This document shows, one piece after another, positions 1 through 11,559 of a stretch of DNA of 64,000 nt. Source of the stretch: Dipteris shenzhenensis. Its lineage: Eukaryota > Polypodiophyta > Polypodiopsida > Gleicheniales. Position 1 is the stretch's first letter. Each line of letters starts with the position of its first letter. Under the pieces are notes generated by a model. That model did not search any database, was not told the origin of the DNA, and saw only the letters and a list, made by a program, of their open reading frames with translations. The stretch lies in the NCBI GenBank assembly GCA_047967505.1, contig CM106539.1; one strand, written 5' to 3'. The position numbers and the translations under genes were made by a program.

Positions 1-171
1 ATTTTGCTCAATGCTAATCACTCATCAAATCTTCGATGAGATGAGATTAAAGTTGGGTTTTTGTTGGTTGGACACACACATGAGGATATCATCATATTTT
101 TAGCACAGTCTTAAGAGAGCTAAAACATAGTGACATGGAGACGATGGATGACTTCATAAGAAAATGTGGAG
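1..171. repeat. 171-bp dispersed repeat, copy 1
   Basis: This segment matches 10342-10512 over its full 171 bases without gaps and with three substitutions that I can count. The left edge is the window edge, so the repeat may extend further left. On the right the match stops where a short GT run begins. At the other copy the repeat lies directly downstream of an unrecognised coding region (9.68-10.30 kb), so it is probably the 3' tail of a multi-copy element. The family is not identified. Confidence 0.85.
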
Positions 172-1379
172 TGTGTGTGTGTGTAGATAACTATTAGTAT
201 AGACTAAGCTTAGGCTAAATGAGAAGTAGTATAAGACAAGAGAAAAGGCCGCAAAGAACAAGTGAACTATAAAAAAGCACAGAATGTCAACCTCATGTAA
301 ACATGAAACGTTTACAAAACATTGTGAGTGCGAAGCAGTGATAAATAGATACTCAAATTAACGACACTGCATGCCAAAGTTGCCCTAGCACATATGCGAG
401 TGTTTCCAGTTATCACATGTTTGAGTCGACACACGTCACCTTTGTTGCCAATACAAGAGCAAAGTCTAAAGACACACACAGAGTAACCCAGCATAAAGCA
501 ACGAGAGAAAAGCACAAGGTAAAGGGATGCCCACAAGTAGTGAAGACAAGGCTATGGCTTCAGCTAAGGTTTTCAATGTATCACTGATAACTCTTAGTCG
601 TGTTCCTACAACTGCTCATTCGTAGAGGGCTTCTCTACTAATTAATGTAACAAATGCTCATTAATAGAGGGCTTCTCTACTAATTCCTCCCAGCCATGGT
701 TTCCAGTGATCCTCTATCTCATGAGTCTTGTTTCCTTTTTCATCACCATGGAGATCTCTCTATGGAAACCTCCCCTTAGCCCAATGCTTGCAAAGTGGCC
801 TCCTCCCTTGGTGCCATGTGTCCCACAAGGGACCTTAGTACCCTTCTAGCCCTCTCATGAGCTCCCCTTTGCACCTCTTAACTAATGTCTAGGCCTAGGC
901 GTGACCCTACACCCAAACCCTCTAGGCCTCATAATATGCAAGCACCGTCAAGCCCTCTGGTTTCCTGCCTAACCACTATCACACCACATGGTTCCGGAAT
1001 TATGGTTGGTGTAACAGCCCAGCCCACCCAGGAAGCCACCCAACCACTCCCACCCTCCCTTCCTCGCACCAATCTTCCTGAGTACTCTTCCAACTCCTGT
1101 AACACCACCACCACATAGCACGAGACCTCCATGTCCATCTCATGTACTACTCTAGTTGACCTCCCAGGAGAGGCCACCCTTGAGGTGTCACCTGAGCGGA
1201 ATCAAAGCCATCTGGAGAGTAGAGATCATGATGTCTCCTCCTACGAGGGTTTTCATACTTGTCGGACGTGCGATATGATCCCATGTCTAATTTGGGGGGA
1301 TTGGACAAACGTAGACACAAACACGAAGACAAAAAAAAAAAAACAAGAGCGGGTAAGAAGCAGATAGACAATTAATTAC
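172..1379. other. No recognised gene; short duplicated motif
   Basis: A short GT run follows the repeat. At 613-643 and 655-685 a 31-bp unit with a central GAGGGCTTCTC is directly repeated with a 42-bp period. The remaining sequence is C-rich from about 770 to 1250, and its short overlapping open frames show no recognisable domain. An A-run lies near 1330-1342. I see no supported gene here. Confidence 0.5.
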
Positions 1380-1866
1380 TTAAGTTCCCTTTTTCAACTT
1401 TTCTTTGAATTAGCCATCCTTATGAGTCAACCGCTATGGCAAAGAGCAGTGGAGAAAGAGGGCATCCTTGTCTAATGGATCTCTTTAAAGAGAAAGCATT
1501 TGATGTTTTGCCATTGACTTCCACTTTTGCTTTTGCCCCTTCTAGCAATGCACTAATATCGTTCTTGAAAACAGGACCGATTCCCATGTCCTATAAGGAC
1601 TAGAGGATGAAGTCCCATTCCATTCTGTCATAGGTTTTGTCAAAGTCAAATTTCATGAAGCAAATGTCCTACCCATGTTCTTCTACATATTCTAGTCCTT
1701 CCCATAGTGTGAGGATTGCTTCAAGAATGTGTCGTCCCTGTATAAAGCCTTTTTGGTCCTCTCTAACCCATGCCTGCATTTTCCCTTTTAACCCTAGTGC
1801 TAATACCTTGGCAAATATTTTGTAGCAGGTGTTCAACATTGTGAGCGGCCTCCAGTTCTTGAGCAT
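1380..1866 (-). pseudogene. LINE (non-LTR retrotransposon) reverse transcriptase fragment
   Basis: On the minus strand, 1866-1669 encodes a 65-residue open frame with the RT block NWRPLTMLNTCYKIFAKVLA, then QKGFIQGRHILEAIL. Both are characteristic of plant L1-type LINE reverse transcriptase. After a frame break the homology continues to about 1380 with DFDKTYDRMEWDF, VEVNGKTSNAFSLKRS and IRQGCPLSPLLFAIAVDS. These are the next RT blocks in the correct order. Several stops and frameshifts interrupt it, and neither the catalytic YADD-type block, the endonuclease nor a poly(A) tail is visible. It is an old, 5'- and 3'-truncated fragment with no function expected. Confidence 0.85.
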
Positions 1867-2718
1867 CTATAACTCCTTTGTTGCTTGAATAGTTTATCCT
1901 CCTAATTATGACAAAAGAATGCTTATTAGAAGATGTTAGAAAAGAAATCTACAAGATCAATGGCATTGTTAGATATGCTTATTATGATATCACCTTATAT
2001 TCTATTTAATTTTGAATGAGATATGCTTACTATGACATCACCTTATATTTTATTTAATTTTGAATGAGTAGACAATTTTGAATCTTATATGGACATTGGA
2101 AATAGATGGATCTCTCAAATGACTCTTCCAAGCCATACGAGCTTCCCTCCTACTACATCGACACAGCAGAAGCCAACAACTCTCTCCTCACAAGCTCCAA
2201 GCTTCTATGCCTTCAACAGAAGCTGCTCCACCCAACGAGCAATTGGCTCTCAGCTAGCTTCCTCAAAGCCCCTCACGACCAACGAGCGGCCTCCACAACA
2301 GTCAGCCCGCTCTATCAAAATGAACTCTGGGTGGCAAGGGACCTCCAGAAGCAAAGAAGACTCTCAGATTTCCTCCACGGGCCAACGCGTCACCTTCATC
2401 GACAGCGACGGCCTCTCGCAAAATGATAGATAGCGCTCTTGGCGGCTCCTTGCACAACGTTTAAAACTCCAACCCAACTCTGCACGAATGCTCATCAACA
2501 GCCTTCTCATGCGGCCTCTAGCATGGCCCCTACAACAGTGGCTAGCGCCCGCACCTCCGTCACGACCTTCTCGTCGTGTCGCCGGTTGCAAGAAGCTTCA
2601 AAGCTTCCTCATGTTCTAAGGTCCTAACCTTAGGACACATGGCAGCCTAAGGTAGAGACACATGGCATATAAGCCACTCACCTTGGGTTAGTCTACAAAG
2701 GGCCACATGGCAGATAAG
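1867..2718. other. Unrecognised sequence with a 48-bp tandem duplication
   Basis: A 48-bp AT-rich unit is tandemly duplicated at 1971-2018 and 2019-2066 with few differences. From about 2089 to 2630 the base composition shifts to C-rich. Two overlapping plus-strand frames (114 and 106 codons) stay open, but neither has a recognisable motif, and being open in two frames at once argues for composition rather than coding. The segment ends at the LTR of the copia element. Short repeated pieces containing ACACATGGCA near 2635-2715 are also seen. Confidence 0.4.
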
Positions 2719-2888
2719 TGAGAGTGCTCTCAACGGAAGTAAGAACGGAAGAGGGAGAGAGAGAGACAGAGAGCCACACAAGTTTGGTGCGTGCAGAACC
2801 ACCCTAATCTTCTTTTTCATTCATTTGTATATGTGTTTGAGTATTGTACATAATCGGGGTTAACGCATAGTGACCTTTAACCCCCACA
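2719..2888 (-). repeat. 3' LTR of copia copy 1 (170 bp)
   Basis: Read on the minus strand, the LTR begins TGTGGGGGTT at 2888 and ends GCACTCTCA at 2719, the TG...CA form. It differs from the 171-bp LTRs of copy 2 at about nine positions, including a one-base deletion. The TATATAA of copy 2 reads TATACAA here, so promoter activity may be reduced. The flanking five bases on the low-coordinate side are ATAAG. No partner duplication can be checked because the other end is lost. Confidence 0.93.
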
Positions 2889-2899
2889 ACCTCCCACTT
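2889..2899 (-). other. Polypurine tract of copia copy 1
   Basis: On the minus strand AAGTGGGAGGT directly precedes the LTR. This is the usual plant copia polypurine tract, the primer for plus-strand DNA synthesis. The same sequence precedes the 3' LTR of copy 2. Confidence 0.85.
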
Positions 2900-2941
2900 A
2901 AAGGACAATGTGCCTTTAAGGGAGAACAACCAGTGAGCATA

Positions 2942-5900
2942 CTATCCAATGCCCATCAATACATGACAATACTCAAACCGCTGACTAGGTAGACTCTTCG
3001 TCAGCATATCTGCAGGGTTATCATCTGTATGAACCTTGACAAGCTCTATGCGCTTGTCCTCAAGTACCTCCCTGATGAAATGGTACCTGACCTCAATGTG
3101 TTTGGTCTTTGCATGAAAGACCGGATTCCGTGCTAGCTGAATAGCACTCATGGAATCACTATGCAATGTCGGTACACCTGTATGAATCCCCAAGTCTCCC
3201 ACTAGCCGATCAAGCCATATAGCCTCCTTGCAACCCTCTGTGGCTGCAACATACTCAGCCTCTGTGGTAGACAAAGCAATGCACTTCTGTGCGCGAGACA
3301 TCCATGACACTGCACCACCTGCAAAGGTGAACACATAACTAGAAGTGGATCTCCTACTATCCACATGCCCTGCATAGTCTGAATCTGTGTACCCAAGTAC
3401 ACACATGTCTCCTTTACCAAAGCAGATGCGCATCTCCTTGGTACCCTTCATGTACCTCATGATGCACTTAACTGCCTCCCAATGCCTCTTTCGTGGATTA
3501 GCCATATACCCGCTAACAACTCCCACTGCAAATGCAATGTCTGGTCTAGTAGCTATCATAGCATACATAAGACTCCCAACTGCTGATGCATAAGGAACCT
3601 TGGCCATCACGGCCCTTTCCTCATCTGATGTGGGACTATCTGTATGACTCAGTTTCACATATGGAGGCAATGGAGTACTCACTGCCTTCCCCCCCTCCAT
3701 ATTGAAACGCTGCAATACTTTTGTAACATACTCTTTTTGTGAAAGCCAAAGGAGCTTCCTACTCCGATCACGCGTGATGCGCATACCAAGAATATGACCT
3801 GCAAATCCCAAATCCTTCATATCAAAGGCCTCATGCAACTTGGCCTTTAATGCATCTAGATCATAAGTATTCTTGCTAGCCAATAGCATATCATCCACAT
3901 ATAGTGCCAAGATTATCAGGCTATTATCCTTAGCCCTTTTAGTGTAGAGGCAGTGATCAATTTCACTCCTTCTAAAATCCTGGGAGCGAATGAAAGCATC
4001 AAACTTCTGATACCATTCTCTAGGCGCTTGCTTAAGACCATAGAGACTCTTCTTTAGCTTGCAAACTAAATGCTCTTTGCCCTTTTCTTCAAAGCCTTCC
4101 GGCTGCACCATGTAAATTTCCTCATGTAAATCCCCATGCAAGAAAGTTGTCTTGACATCCATTTGCATAAGCTCCATATCCTCTACTGCCACTAGTCCAA
4201 GCATGCATCTAAGTGTGGTCATCTTCACAACCGGAGAGAATATCTCATCAAAGTCCACACCCTTCTCTTGCTTGAACCCTTTAGCAACCAAACGGGCCTT
4301 GTACCTAGGCACATCATCACCTGTGACCTTCATTTTGTAGACCCATTTACATGGCAATGCTTTCTTTCCATGTGGCAAAGAAACCAAGTCCCATGTCTTA
4401 TTCTTCATAAGTGAACTCATCTCTGATTGCATAACATACTCCCACTTGCGTTGATCCTCACGCATCATAGCCTCTCTGTAGCAAGAAGGCTCCCCGCAAT
4501 CAGTAAGCATCACATAGTCTACCCCTGGAACAAACCTATCAGGCGGTCTAGACACTCTAGATGATCTTCTCAATGGCATTTCAGCTTGCTGTCCCACCTG
4601 CATATCAGCCACATTTGGCTCATCGTTTCCACCAATAGTTGATCCATCATCTACCCTTGATTGTATACCTGTGGGAGTACTTGGTGGTACCATTTCTTGT
4701 ACATTTGGTGCATGGACAGCTTGCTCTCTATCAACATATGCAGGTGGATTCACATTCTGGAAAGTGATTCTCCTCATTTCCACATCCCTCATGGGTGCCT
4801 TATGCATCTTCTTCTCATCGAAGACCACATCATGGCTGCGTATGATCTTCTTTGCTTCTGGATCCCAGAGACGATAGCCCATCTCTCCACTTTCACCATA
4901 ACCCAGAAAGATGCATTTCCTAGACTTAGGATCTAGCTTCTTTCGAAGCTCTTTTGGCACATGTGCGTATGCCTCACACCCAAATATACACAAATGAGAG
5001 TAAGAGGGCTTCTTGCCACTCCATGCCTCTTTAGGAATACCACCATCCAAACTCTTACTAGGTGATCTATTGATCACATGCACTGCAGTCTTCATTGCCT
5101 CAGCCCAAAAACCAGTAGAAAGACTTGCATTGGAAAGCATGCATTGCAACCTTTCTTGAATGGTATGGTTCATCTTTTCTGCAACTGGATTTTGCTCTAG
5201 AGTATGAGGGGATGTGAGCTCCCTCTTAATCCCATGTGTATCACAGAAATGCTGAAAGTCATGAGAAAGATACTCTCCACCATTGTCAGTCCGTAGGCAT
5301 TTAAGCATTCTACCTGACTGATTCTCAACCAAGGCCAGCCATTTCTGAAATACCTGGAACACATCACTCTTTCGAGCTATAGCATAAGCCCACACTTTCC
5401 TAGTTGCATCATCAATGAATGTCACATAGTATTCAGCCCTGCCTAATGACCGTGTAGGCATGGGACCGTATACATCTGAAAGCACCAAATCAAGCTTTTC
5501 AAACTCTTTCTTTCCCCTTCTTTTATGGGCTGATTTAGTCTACTTCCCATAGAGACAGTGCTCACAAAATTCAAAATCAGAGAAACTCAAATGCGGTACA
5601 TAACCCAAACGGCATAAGAGTTTCATTCCATTCTGGCTCATGTGCCCCAACCTGCAATGCCACAAAGAAGTGCTTGGCTGCTCGGTTATTGCAACAACAT
5701 GATCAAATACCCCTGATACATGTAAGGGATACAAAGTCCCACACTTGGCACCCCTGGCCAAAAGCATAGAGCCTTTCTGAATCTTCCAACTTTGAAAGCC
5801 AAAAGTGGTGTGAAAACCAGCATCATCTAGCTGACCCACTGAAATAAGACTCTTGGTCAGCTTAGGCACATGTCTCACATGTTTCAAAACAAATGCAGAC

Positions 5901-7002
5901 CCATTTGCAAAAGAAAACTTTATACCTGCTCCCACTATGTCACATGCATAGTCATTTCCAAGATGCACACAACCTGTCTTTCCACTATCATAAGTGGAGA
6001 ACCATTCCCTATGGGGAGTAACATGGAATGAAGCACCAGAATCCAAAATCCAATCCTGGGAATATGCATCATCTGAAGTGGTAAGCAACTCTGCAGATAA
6101 AGTAGACATGAAGAGAACATCATTGTCACTATCATGTGTGACTGCATTGATCTCCTTGATCTTCACTTTTCCTTTGTCCTCCCTTGGACTCTCTTCCTTT
6201 TGATTTGCACCCCAATTTGCATTCTTTTTCTTATCCTTTTGCTCTCTTTTCAGCTTGTAGCAATCCTTTTTCATATGGCCCTTCTTGCCACAGTGGTAAC
6301 ACTCAATGTTTCGTGCCTTGGATTTGCTACGAGACTTCCCTCTTTCTTGGGACTTCCCCCTGAACTGTGATCTACCCCTTTGCACATTTAGGGCTGCATC
6401 CTCCTTGTTGCCATCCATAGACTTCCGTCTAATCTCCTCGGCCAACAAGCTACCCACAACATCATCAAATTTCAGTACTCCACCAGGTGCAGAGTTACTG
6501 ACAGCTGTAGGGAAGGTATCCCATGAGGATGGCAATGAACATAAGAGAAATATTGCCTTAGTCTCCGCATCAAAGTTCATTTTCGAGCCTGAAGCTGGCT
6601 GAAAATAATATTGAATTCATTTAAGTGAGAAGCAATGGAGACCCCTTCCTTCATCTGCAGCTCAAACAACCTCTTCATGAGGTAAACTTTATTAGAGGCA
6701 GTTTCCTTCTCATGAGTGGCACACATTTTCTTCCACAAATCTTCCGTAGTCTGCTCATTTACTACTGTGAAATAAACTGACTCTGCAAGATGAAGTCTAA
6801 TAGTAGACTTTGCTAATGCATCCAACTCATTCCAATCATCCTTAGACATATTTGCAAGCTTAGCTTCAATCCCTGCCAAGGGTTTAATCTGCTTCTTTTG
6901 AATAAGCACATCCCTTATTTGTTCTTTCCACAAAGAAAAGTTTGTCCCATCAAACTTTTTAATGTTGAAAAACTCCTTTTCAGACATGGAAGAGGATGCC
7001 AT
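2942..7002 (-). pseudogene. copia gag-pol polyprotein, broken by one frameshift and one stop
   Basis: The chosen start is the ATG at 7002-7000 (MASSSMSEKEFF), conserved in copy 2. Gag runs to about 6583, where one base is missing relative to copy 2 and the frame shifts. The next frame (6580-5540) carries the Gag zinc knuckle CYHCGKKGHMKKDC near 6300, the retropepsin motif DSGASFHVT near 6040 and the integrase HHCC finger near 5630-5550. It ends at a TAG (5542-5540) where copy 2 has CAG. The frame then continues to 2942 through the integrase core (RTDNGGEY near 5290), RT with YVDDMLLAS near 3890 and RNase H with YTDSDYAG near 3380. All catalytic blocks look intact, so loss of function rests on the two lesions. 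Confidence 0.93.
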
Positions 7003-7849
7003 AATGCAAATAAAGCAAAATCCCAAATTCTAGTGCCTGTAAGAGAGAATCACACCAAATACCAGGTGCACCCAAATGTGTATGCCACAATAGAGTGAAA
7101 TATCACCAAAACTCAAAGCTCAAAGCATCAAAAGATGTATCTGACTCATGTGCATATACTATGCATCCATATGAGCAAATCTGACCCAAAAGAAAATGCC
7201 AATAAGTGCCAAATGACTCAAGCATAAACACCATCCACTGGCATATGCATCAATAATATCTCATCCAAGAGAGCATAGCACTATCAGTGCATCACTTGCA
7301 ATGTGTCAAAGCTATCCCTCAGCTTAAAATAGCATCCATGTGCAACGCGTCCATAAAAAATAGCATCCCACAAGGCAATTTGGGCCTATCAACGCATCCA
7401 ATAAGGACCGTAATGCATCCAAATGGCCTATAAATCATCCACTGCAACCCAATGCATACCACGAATGAGCGCACACTGCTCAAACTGCAACCAGAGTGAT
7501 CTGCATAAGGTATGCTCAAGAAATCATAGTCCCACGGTAATGAGCGCTACTGAAAATAGAACCTGAGATGCCTTAAAACATGGGTGCCATTGCATAATCG
7601 GACTCAGCAAGAAAATCTGCAAATATCTCTCTTCTGCCAGAACTCTAAAATCCCAACCGATGAGTGAGAAATGGGAGTCAACACTTATCCATTGCCATGT
7701 GGCATAAATCTAAGGTTTCAAAACCTTAGAATGAAAAATGCATAACAGAGAGACGAAATCGAATACATAGAGATCTATAACTCTAAAAATCCTCCACCGA
7801 ATTGTGCAAGAACTGACAGGTAGGGGTTTTTGGGCGTCCGGAATGCAAT
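7003..7849 (-). other. copia copy 1 untranslated leader, truncated
   Basis: This is non-coding leader homologous to 30.37-31.21 kb in copy 2. A 66-codon open frame at 7519-7319 (starts MSIPYADHSGCSL) matches a 64-codon frame in copy 2 at 30707-30901. The frames differ at the C-terminus and may only reflect DNA similarity. A pyrimidine-rich tract ending TTACAG lies just upstream of the gag ATG and resembles a 3' splice site. Confidence 0.7.
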
Positions 7850-7850
7850 T

Positions 7851-8546
7851 CACTCCTACATACAAATACTCAACCACTCATACATATTCATACATAGACC
7901 ACCCATTACCCATGATGTAGATAGCATGGTGTTTCCTCCAAAAAATTGCCAAGTACCCAGGCATTGTAAATAGACTGCGAATAGGGCACCCTACAAAACA
8001 TGTTAGTCATGTGTCAAAAAAACCTCATCTCCGTAGAGGTTTGATGTCAAAGTCAAGTGTTCGTTAGGAGCTCGATGCCTATGGTTGAAGGCATACGGAC
8101 CTTGGAAGTCATTAGACAATTAGCGTAAGTTGAGGTGGATGAGATGAAGCCCAGGCATGGCAGCCTACAATTGCCCATATTACTTGCAACACAAGTTAGG
8201 CTTTCATTGAGACACGAATCCACAAGCGAGGTGAGGGTTTTAGCTCCAAGCTCAAGGATGTCTCACTAATGTATTTACCATGAGTGCCTCGTGATATATT
8301 TAAAGCTGGCTTGGAACATGAGGTTTTCCTGAATTTCCTGTAATTGTAAATAAACATTTAAAATTCTGCATCGTTTGAATATTGAAAATACAGGGTAGGC
8401 GCGTTCAACGCTTAAATAAAGAATTGTGTCATTTAGATAGAAGAGGGAGGGCTGGACGTGCCTCTTGAAGGGGTATATTTTTGTAAAGCAATTGACAATC
8501 TCTTCAATACAACAAGAGAGATTCTTTGGTAAAAGAATTGACAATG
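7851..8546. mobile_element. Dispersed element, long copy (A)
   Basis: The two ends, 7851-7961 and 8303-8546, match the 355-bp copy at 48470-48824 closely. The intervening 7962-8302 (341 bp) is present only here. The element starts CACTCCTACA and ends TTGACAATG in both copies. Its left end abuts the truncated copia leader exactly, and no target duplication is visible at this copy. On the minus strand 8544-8275 stays open for 89 codons, and the same frame is open in the other copy, but I do not recognise the protein. No terminal inverted repeat, TG...CA ends or poly(A) tail is seen, so the class is undetermined. Confidence 0.75.
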
Positions 8547-9237
8547 ATGAGAGGCTCTTCTTAGAGCTATATGGAAGCCTTGAAGGTTAGTCTCTCCTAG
8601 GTAGAAACCAAAGTCCTTATAATTAGGAGCATATGAACTTTTGTCTTTGCATAAGTCTATTCGTGGTGGTGCACTTGAGTATGGATAAAAAAGGTCCACA
8701 CACAATTAGAATGTCACATAAAGTTTCTTTAATTGGGGGCATGTGACAAAAAATGCAAAGTAAAGGTTAAGCCCTCCTCTAGCTAAGCATCCCTTCATAT
8801 CTTTTGATAGTGTCTAATCTTTGCTATGAGATAGAAAGCTCCATGACCTAATGTGTGAGTCTTTAGTAGCATGGCCTCCTTAAAGGTAGTGCTATAATGA
8901 AGGATCAAAACTCTTTTGTGAAGTTCCACATGTAATGCTAATTTTTTGTGTGTGTGGAGATCATCCTATTAAAATTGCTTTTTAATAGGCCAACACCCTT
9001 TTTAAAAAAAAATTCTTTATCTTTTGCATCCAAAAGCACTTGCTTAACAACTATACTTGGAGGCAATCCCACACACATTTGTACATTCTTGTTTAACTAG
9101 CTATAATTGCTAGTAAGTGTATTTTTCCATAAAGACATGTTTATAAAAGGTAACAGATAATAGTGCTCTATGTTTTCAATGTCTTTCAAGGTTCTTGCAA
9201 GCTTGTGAGCACGTTTTTTTCCTTTGGGGGGGGGACA

Positions 9238-9288
<51 letters not shown>

Positions 9289-9679
9289 ATCTTCAGGGAT
9301 TCACAAGATGGTTTCTATACTAAGCATCCTCCGAAGGATTCTTTCATGGTAGTGTGATATGAGAAGGTACGTGCATATACATATCTAGATTTGCTAGATG
9401 CAAGAAACGAAAGCGAGTCTAGGAAGATCCAGAAAAGCAACCAAAGAGAATAAGAGTAATGAATGAAGATGTTATGCTAAAATCAATGCAATCTACATGT
9501 TGTTAGCGTAGATGTACGTGCTCAATTAACTTACGTGACATCAAGGGCTGTAGAGAACATGTCTGGCAAATGAGAGGGAGCAAAAGAAATGAATAAGGTA
9601 CTCACGAGACTCTCTTGCTTTCTTGTAAATGACACGAAAAGGTGAAGTCCAAGAGAATAGATAAAGCCTCTTATAAATG
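8547..9679. other. No recognised gene; GA microsatellite at 9239-9285
   Basis: AT-rich sequence in which I recognise no gene. A G-run at about 9226-9234 is followed by an uninterrupted (GA)n microsatellite of roughly 23 units at 9239-9285. The open frames crossing the microsatellite are compositional. Confidence 0.6.
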
Positions 9680-10300
9680 GAAAAACTATTTGCAACAATC
9701 CATATCGCATTATTACAGGATTATCACATGGCATATATTGGGATTTGGCTAATAAAGCAAAGTATGGAGTAAAATTTAGCATTCATGGAAACATAGGAAT
9801 CCCAAAACAAGAGCCTCAACGGTTGTAGCAACAACTATTTTGAAACACTATAATCATGAAAATGCTTTAACTCAACCCCATCTATTTGAAATGCATCTTT
9901 CAATAGGTTTAACAAAAAAAGAAGTATTTAACTCTATTGGAGAAACATTGAGGCAAAGAGGGCATGCTATGGCATCTTTTCATACTTTTTGTATACTCTT
10001 TGCAAGAAGAGATTTTGACAGGTTAAAATCCTAAAGAGGCAAAAAATGTCAAAGTACAGTGTCAGTGATAATCTAAAGCAAGCACTTGAGAGTGCAACGT
10101 CTCCACAACAAAGAGAATCATACCAAAAAAGGAGAGAATTTCATCATGGACTTATTCGGCATTGTAGACTAAAATATACATTTTGGAAGGAGCAAGCTAT
10201 TTCTCATCCAAATGAGTACCATTGTAACATCTGTTATGAAGTCAATTCAGAGTGTACATGCGGAAACAGGTCACCTACTACCAAATTTGAGATATAGATA
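9680..10300 (+). pseudogene. Unrecognised broken coding region
   Basis: Three consecutive plus-strand stretches look coding in different frames. The first, about 9680-9835, includes GLSHGIYWDLANKAKYGVKF. The second, 9840-10034, includes LTKKEVFNSIGETLRQRGHA and ends RRDFDRLKS. The third, 10046-10297, has 83 codons, starts MSKYSVSDNLKQAL and includes a Cys-rich CNICYEVNSECTCGN. Amino-acid composition looks protein-like, and the stretches abut without overlap, which suggests one ancestral reading frame of roughly 200 residues broken by small indels. The Cys pattern suggests metal binding but is only suggestive. The 171-bp repeat follows 44 bases later. I do not recognise the family. A mobile-element gene, an endogenous viral remnant or a host gene are all possible. 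Confidence 0.45.
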
Positions 10301-10341
10301 AACAATTGCGGATGAGAGAATAAGAATGTACACTTCTTTGC

Positions 10342-10512
10342 ATTTTGCTCAATGCTAATCACTCATCAAATCTTCAATGAGATGAGATTAAAGTTGGGTT
10401 TTTGTTGGTTGGACACACACATGAGGATATCATCATATTTTTAACACAGTCTTAAGAGAGCTAAAACATAGCGACATGGAGACGATGGATGACTTCATAA
10501 GAAAATGTGGAG
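10342..10512. repeat. 171-bp dispersed repeat, copy 2
   Basis: Ungapped match to positions 1-171 with three substitutions. It begins 44 bases after the last stop of the upstream coding remnant. It ends where gypsy gag homology begins on the other strand. The shared right end in two different contexts marks a real element boundary. Confidence 0.88.
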
Positions 10513-10539
10513 CCAAGTTGTTGGCGGCAAGGAAGGTAC

Positions 10540-11371
10540 AACTTTCTCAATCTAGGACACTCAAGGTGATAGTGACCTTTTTCATTACATTCATAGCAAG
10601 TGACCCCACTCCTATCTCGAGGCCTATCTTCACTCTTTGGTGCTCTAAGTTGTCGTGCATTAACCAAATGCAATTTCAAATCAGCAAACTCTGCCATCAA
10701 TTGGGAGATATTATGATCTAACTCAGAGGACTTTGGTACCTGAGGAGTTCTCATTACCTCCACTTTAGAAGTTGAAGCTGTTGAAGACACAAAAGAGGAT
10801 TCGATCTTTAGAGAAGCTTCTTTCTTGGTTGCAATGCGAAGTGCCTCCACGTATGTTGTTGGATCTTTACTCATTACTTTTGAGCGAAGACGAGGCTCCA
10901 AAGCCATAACAAATTTGCTCATCTTTAAGTACTCTATCCCTGAGAGACTTTGAGGGGCCGATGATGCCGATGCCACAGCTCGCAAAGCTACCCTTTCATA
11001 CTTTTTCCATAAAGTTTCATATCGAATTGCCAACACAGATATAACCGGTCCAACTGCAACATCAAAGCATTTGGCGACTCCACTGCCCCAAATCTCTGCT
11101 TCATTGCTACCACCACTTGGTCCTAGTCCTCCTTGGTAGAGTCCGGCAAGGTCTCATGCCAACTCAAGGCTACACCTTCAAGAAAATCAGGCAAAATCTC
11201 CGCCCGATCCTTCATGGACCATCCAGAAAGCCGGCATCCTTGAACAAAATCCCGAAGATAAGACTTCGGGTCTTCCCCTTGGGTCCCTCGAAACACTGGA
11301 ATCTTCACCATGATGAAACACAAAAAGGAAACACCAAGATCCAAATAATATCCCAAACAAGATCCGAACAA
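10540..11371 (-). pseudogene. Ty3/gypsy gag remnant with zinc knuckle
   Basis: On the minus strand, 11371-11123 encodes a Gag N-terminal part (KIPVFRGTQGEDPKSYLRDF, then ALSWHETLPDSTKED). After a frame change, 11036-10545 continues with ALRIATKKEASLKIESS and ends with the CCHC zinc knuckle CYECNEKGHYHLEC. These are features of plant gypsy Gag, which packages retrotransposon RNA. No protease or polymerase follows: at about 10512 the sequence switches to the 171-bp repeat. The orientation is opposite to the Tat remnant that starts at about 11.56 kb, so the two are separate elements brought together. There is at least one frameshift, and it is non-functional. Confidence 0.85.
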
Positions 11372-11559
11372 GATCCCACAGAGCCTTAGTATACCAAGAC
11401 CAACTTATTATGCATAACCACTTGTTGAAAACCCTCCACAATGTGATCCTCAACAAAATCTTCAAAAATAAGTTACCAACCAGCACCATGAAAACATTGT
11501 ATATACATGCATTCTAGAATCACCCTTCTCACAATAGGAAGTGCACATGAAAGCTTGGT
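11372..11559. other. Junction between two oppositely oriented gypsy remnants
   Basis: The sequence between the start of the minus-strand gag remnant and the first Tat-element homology has no recognised feature. Leader sequence of the gag element is likely on the left side. I see no target-site duplication or LTR end here. Confidence 0.4.

Larger units (their letters stand above)
2719..7849 (-). mobile_element. Ty1/copia retrotransposon copy 1 (Tork/Tnt1-like), 5' end missing
   Basis: On the minus strand the order is long leader, Gag, protease, integrase, reverse transcriptase, RNase H, polypurine tract and 3' LTR, the Ty1/copia order. The family is the same as copy 2 at 29.6-35.5 kb. Homology to that copy's leader stops at about 7849, where an unrelated dispersed repeat begins, so the 5' LTR, primer-binding site and first part of the leader are absent. 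The Gag N-terminus (IKKFDGTNFSLWKEQIRDVL) and zinc knuckle resemble the Tnt1/Tork lineage. The coding region has one frameshift and one in-frame stop, so this copy is defective. Confidence 0.95.

Noticed and set aside
2089-2627. Overlapping C-rich ORFs as a host gene
   Set aside because: Two frames are open over the same stretch and neither shows a motif or splice structure. Composition explains both.
9840-10297. Two closely spaced ORFs read as a bacterial-style operon
   Set aside because: The surroundings are plant nuclear repeats. The frames are better explained as one broken gene, and no ribosome-binding context is meaningful here.
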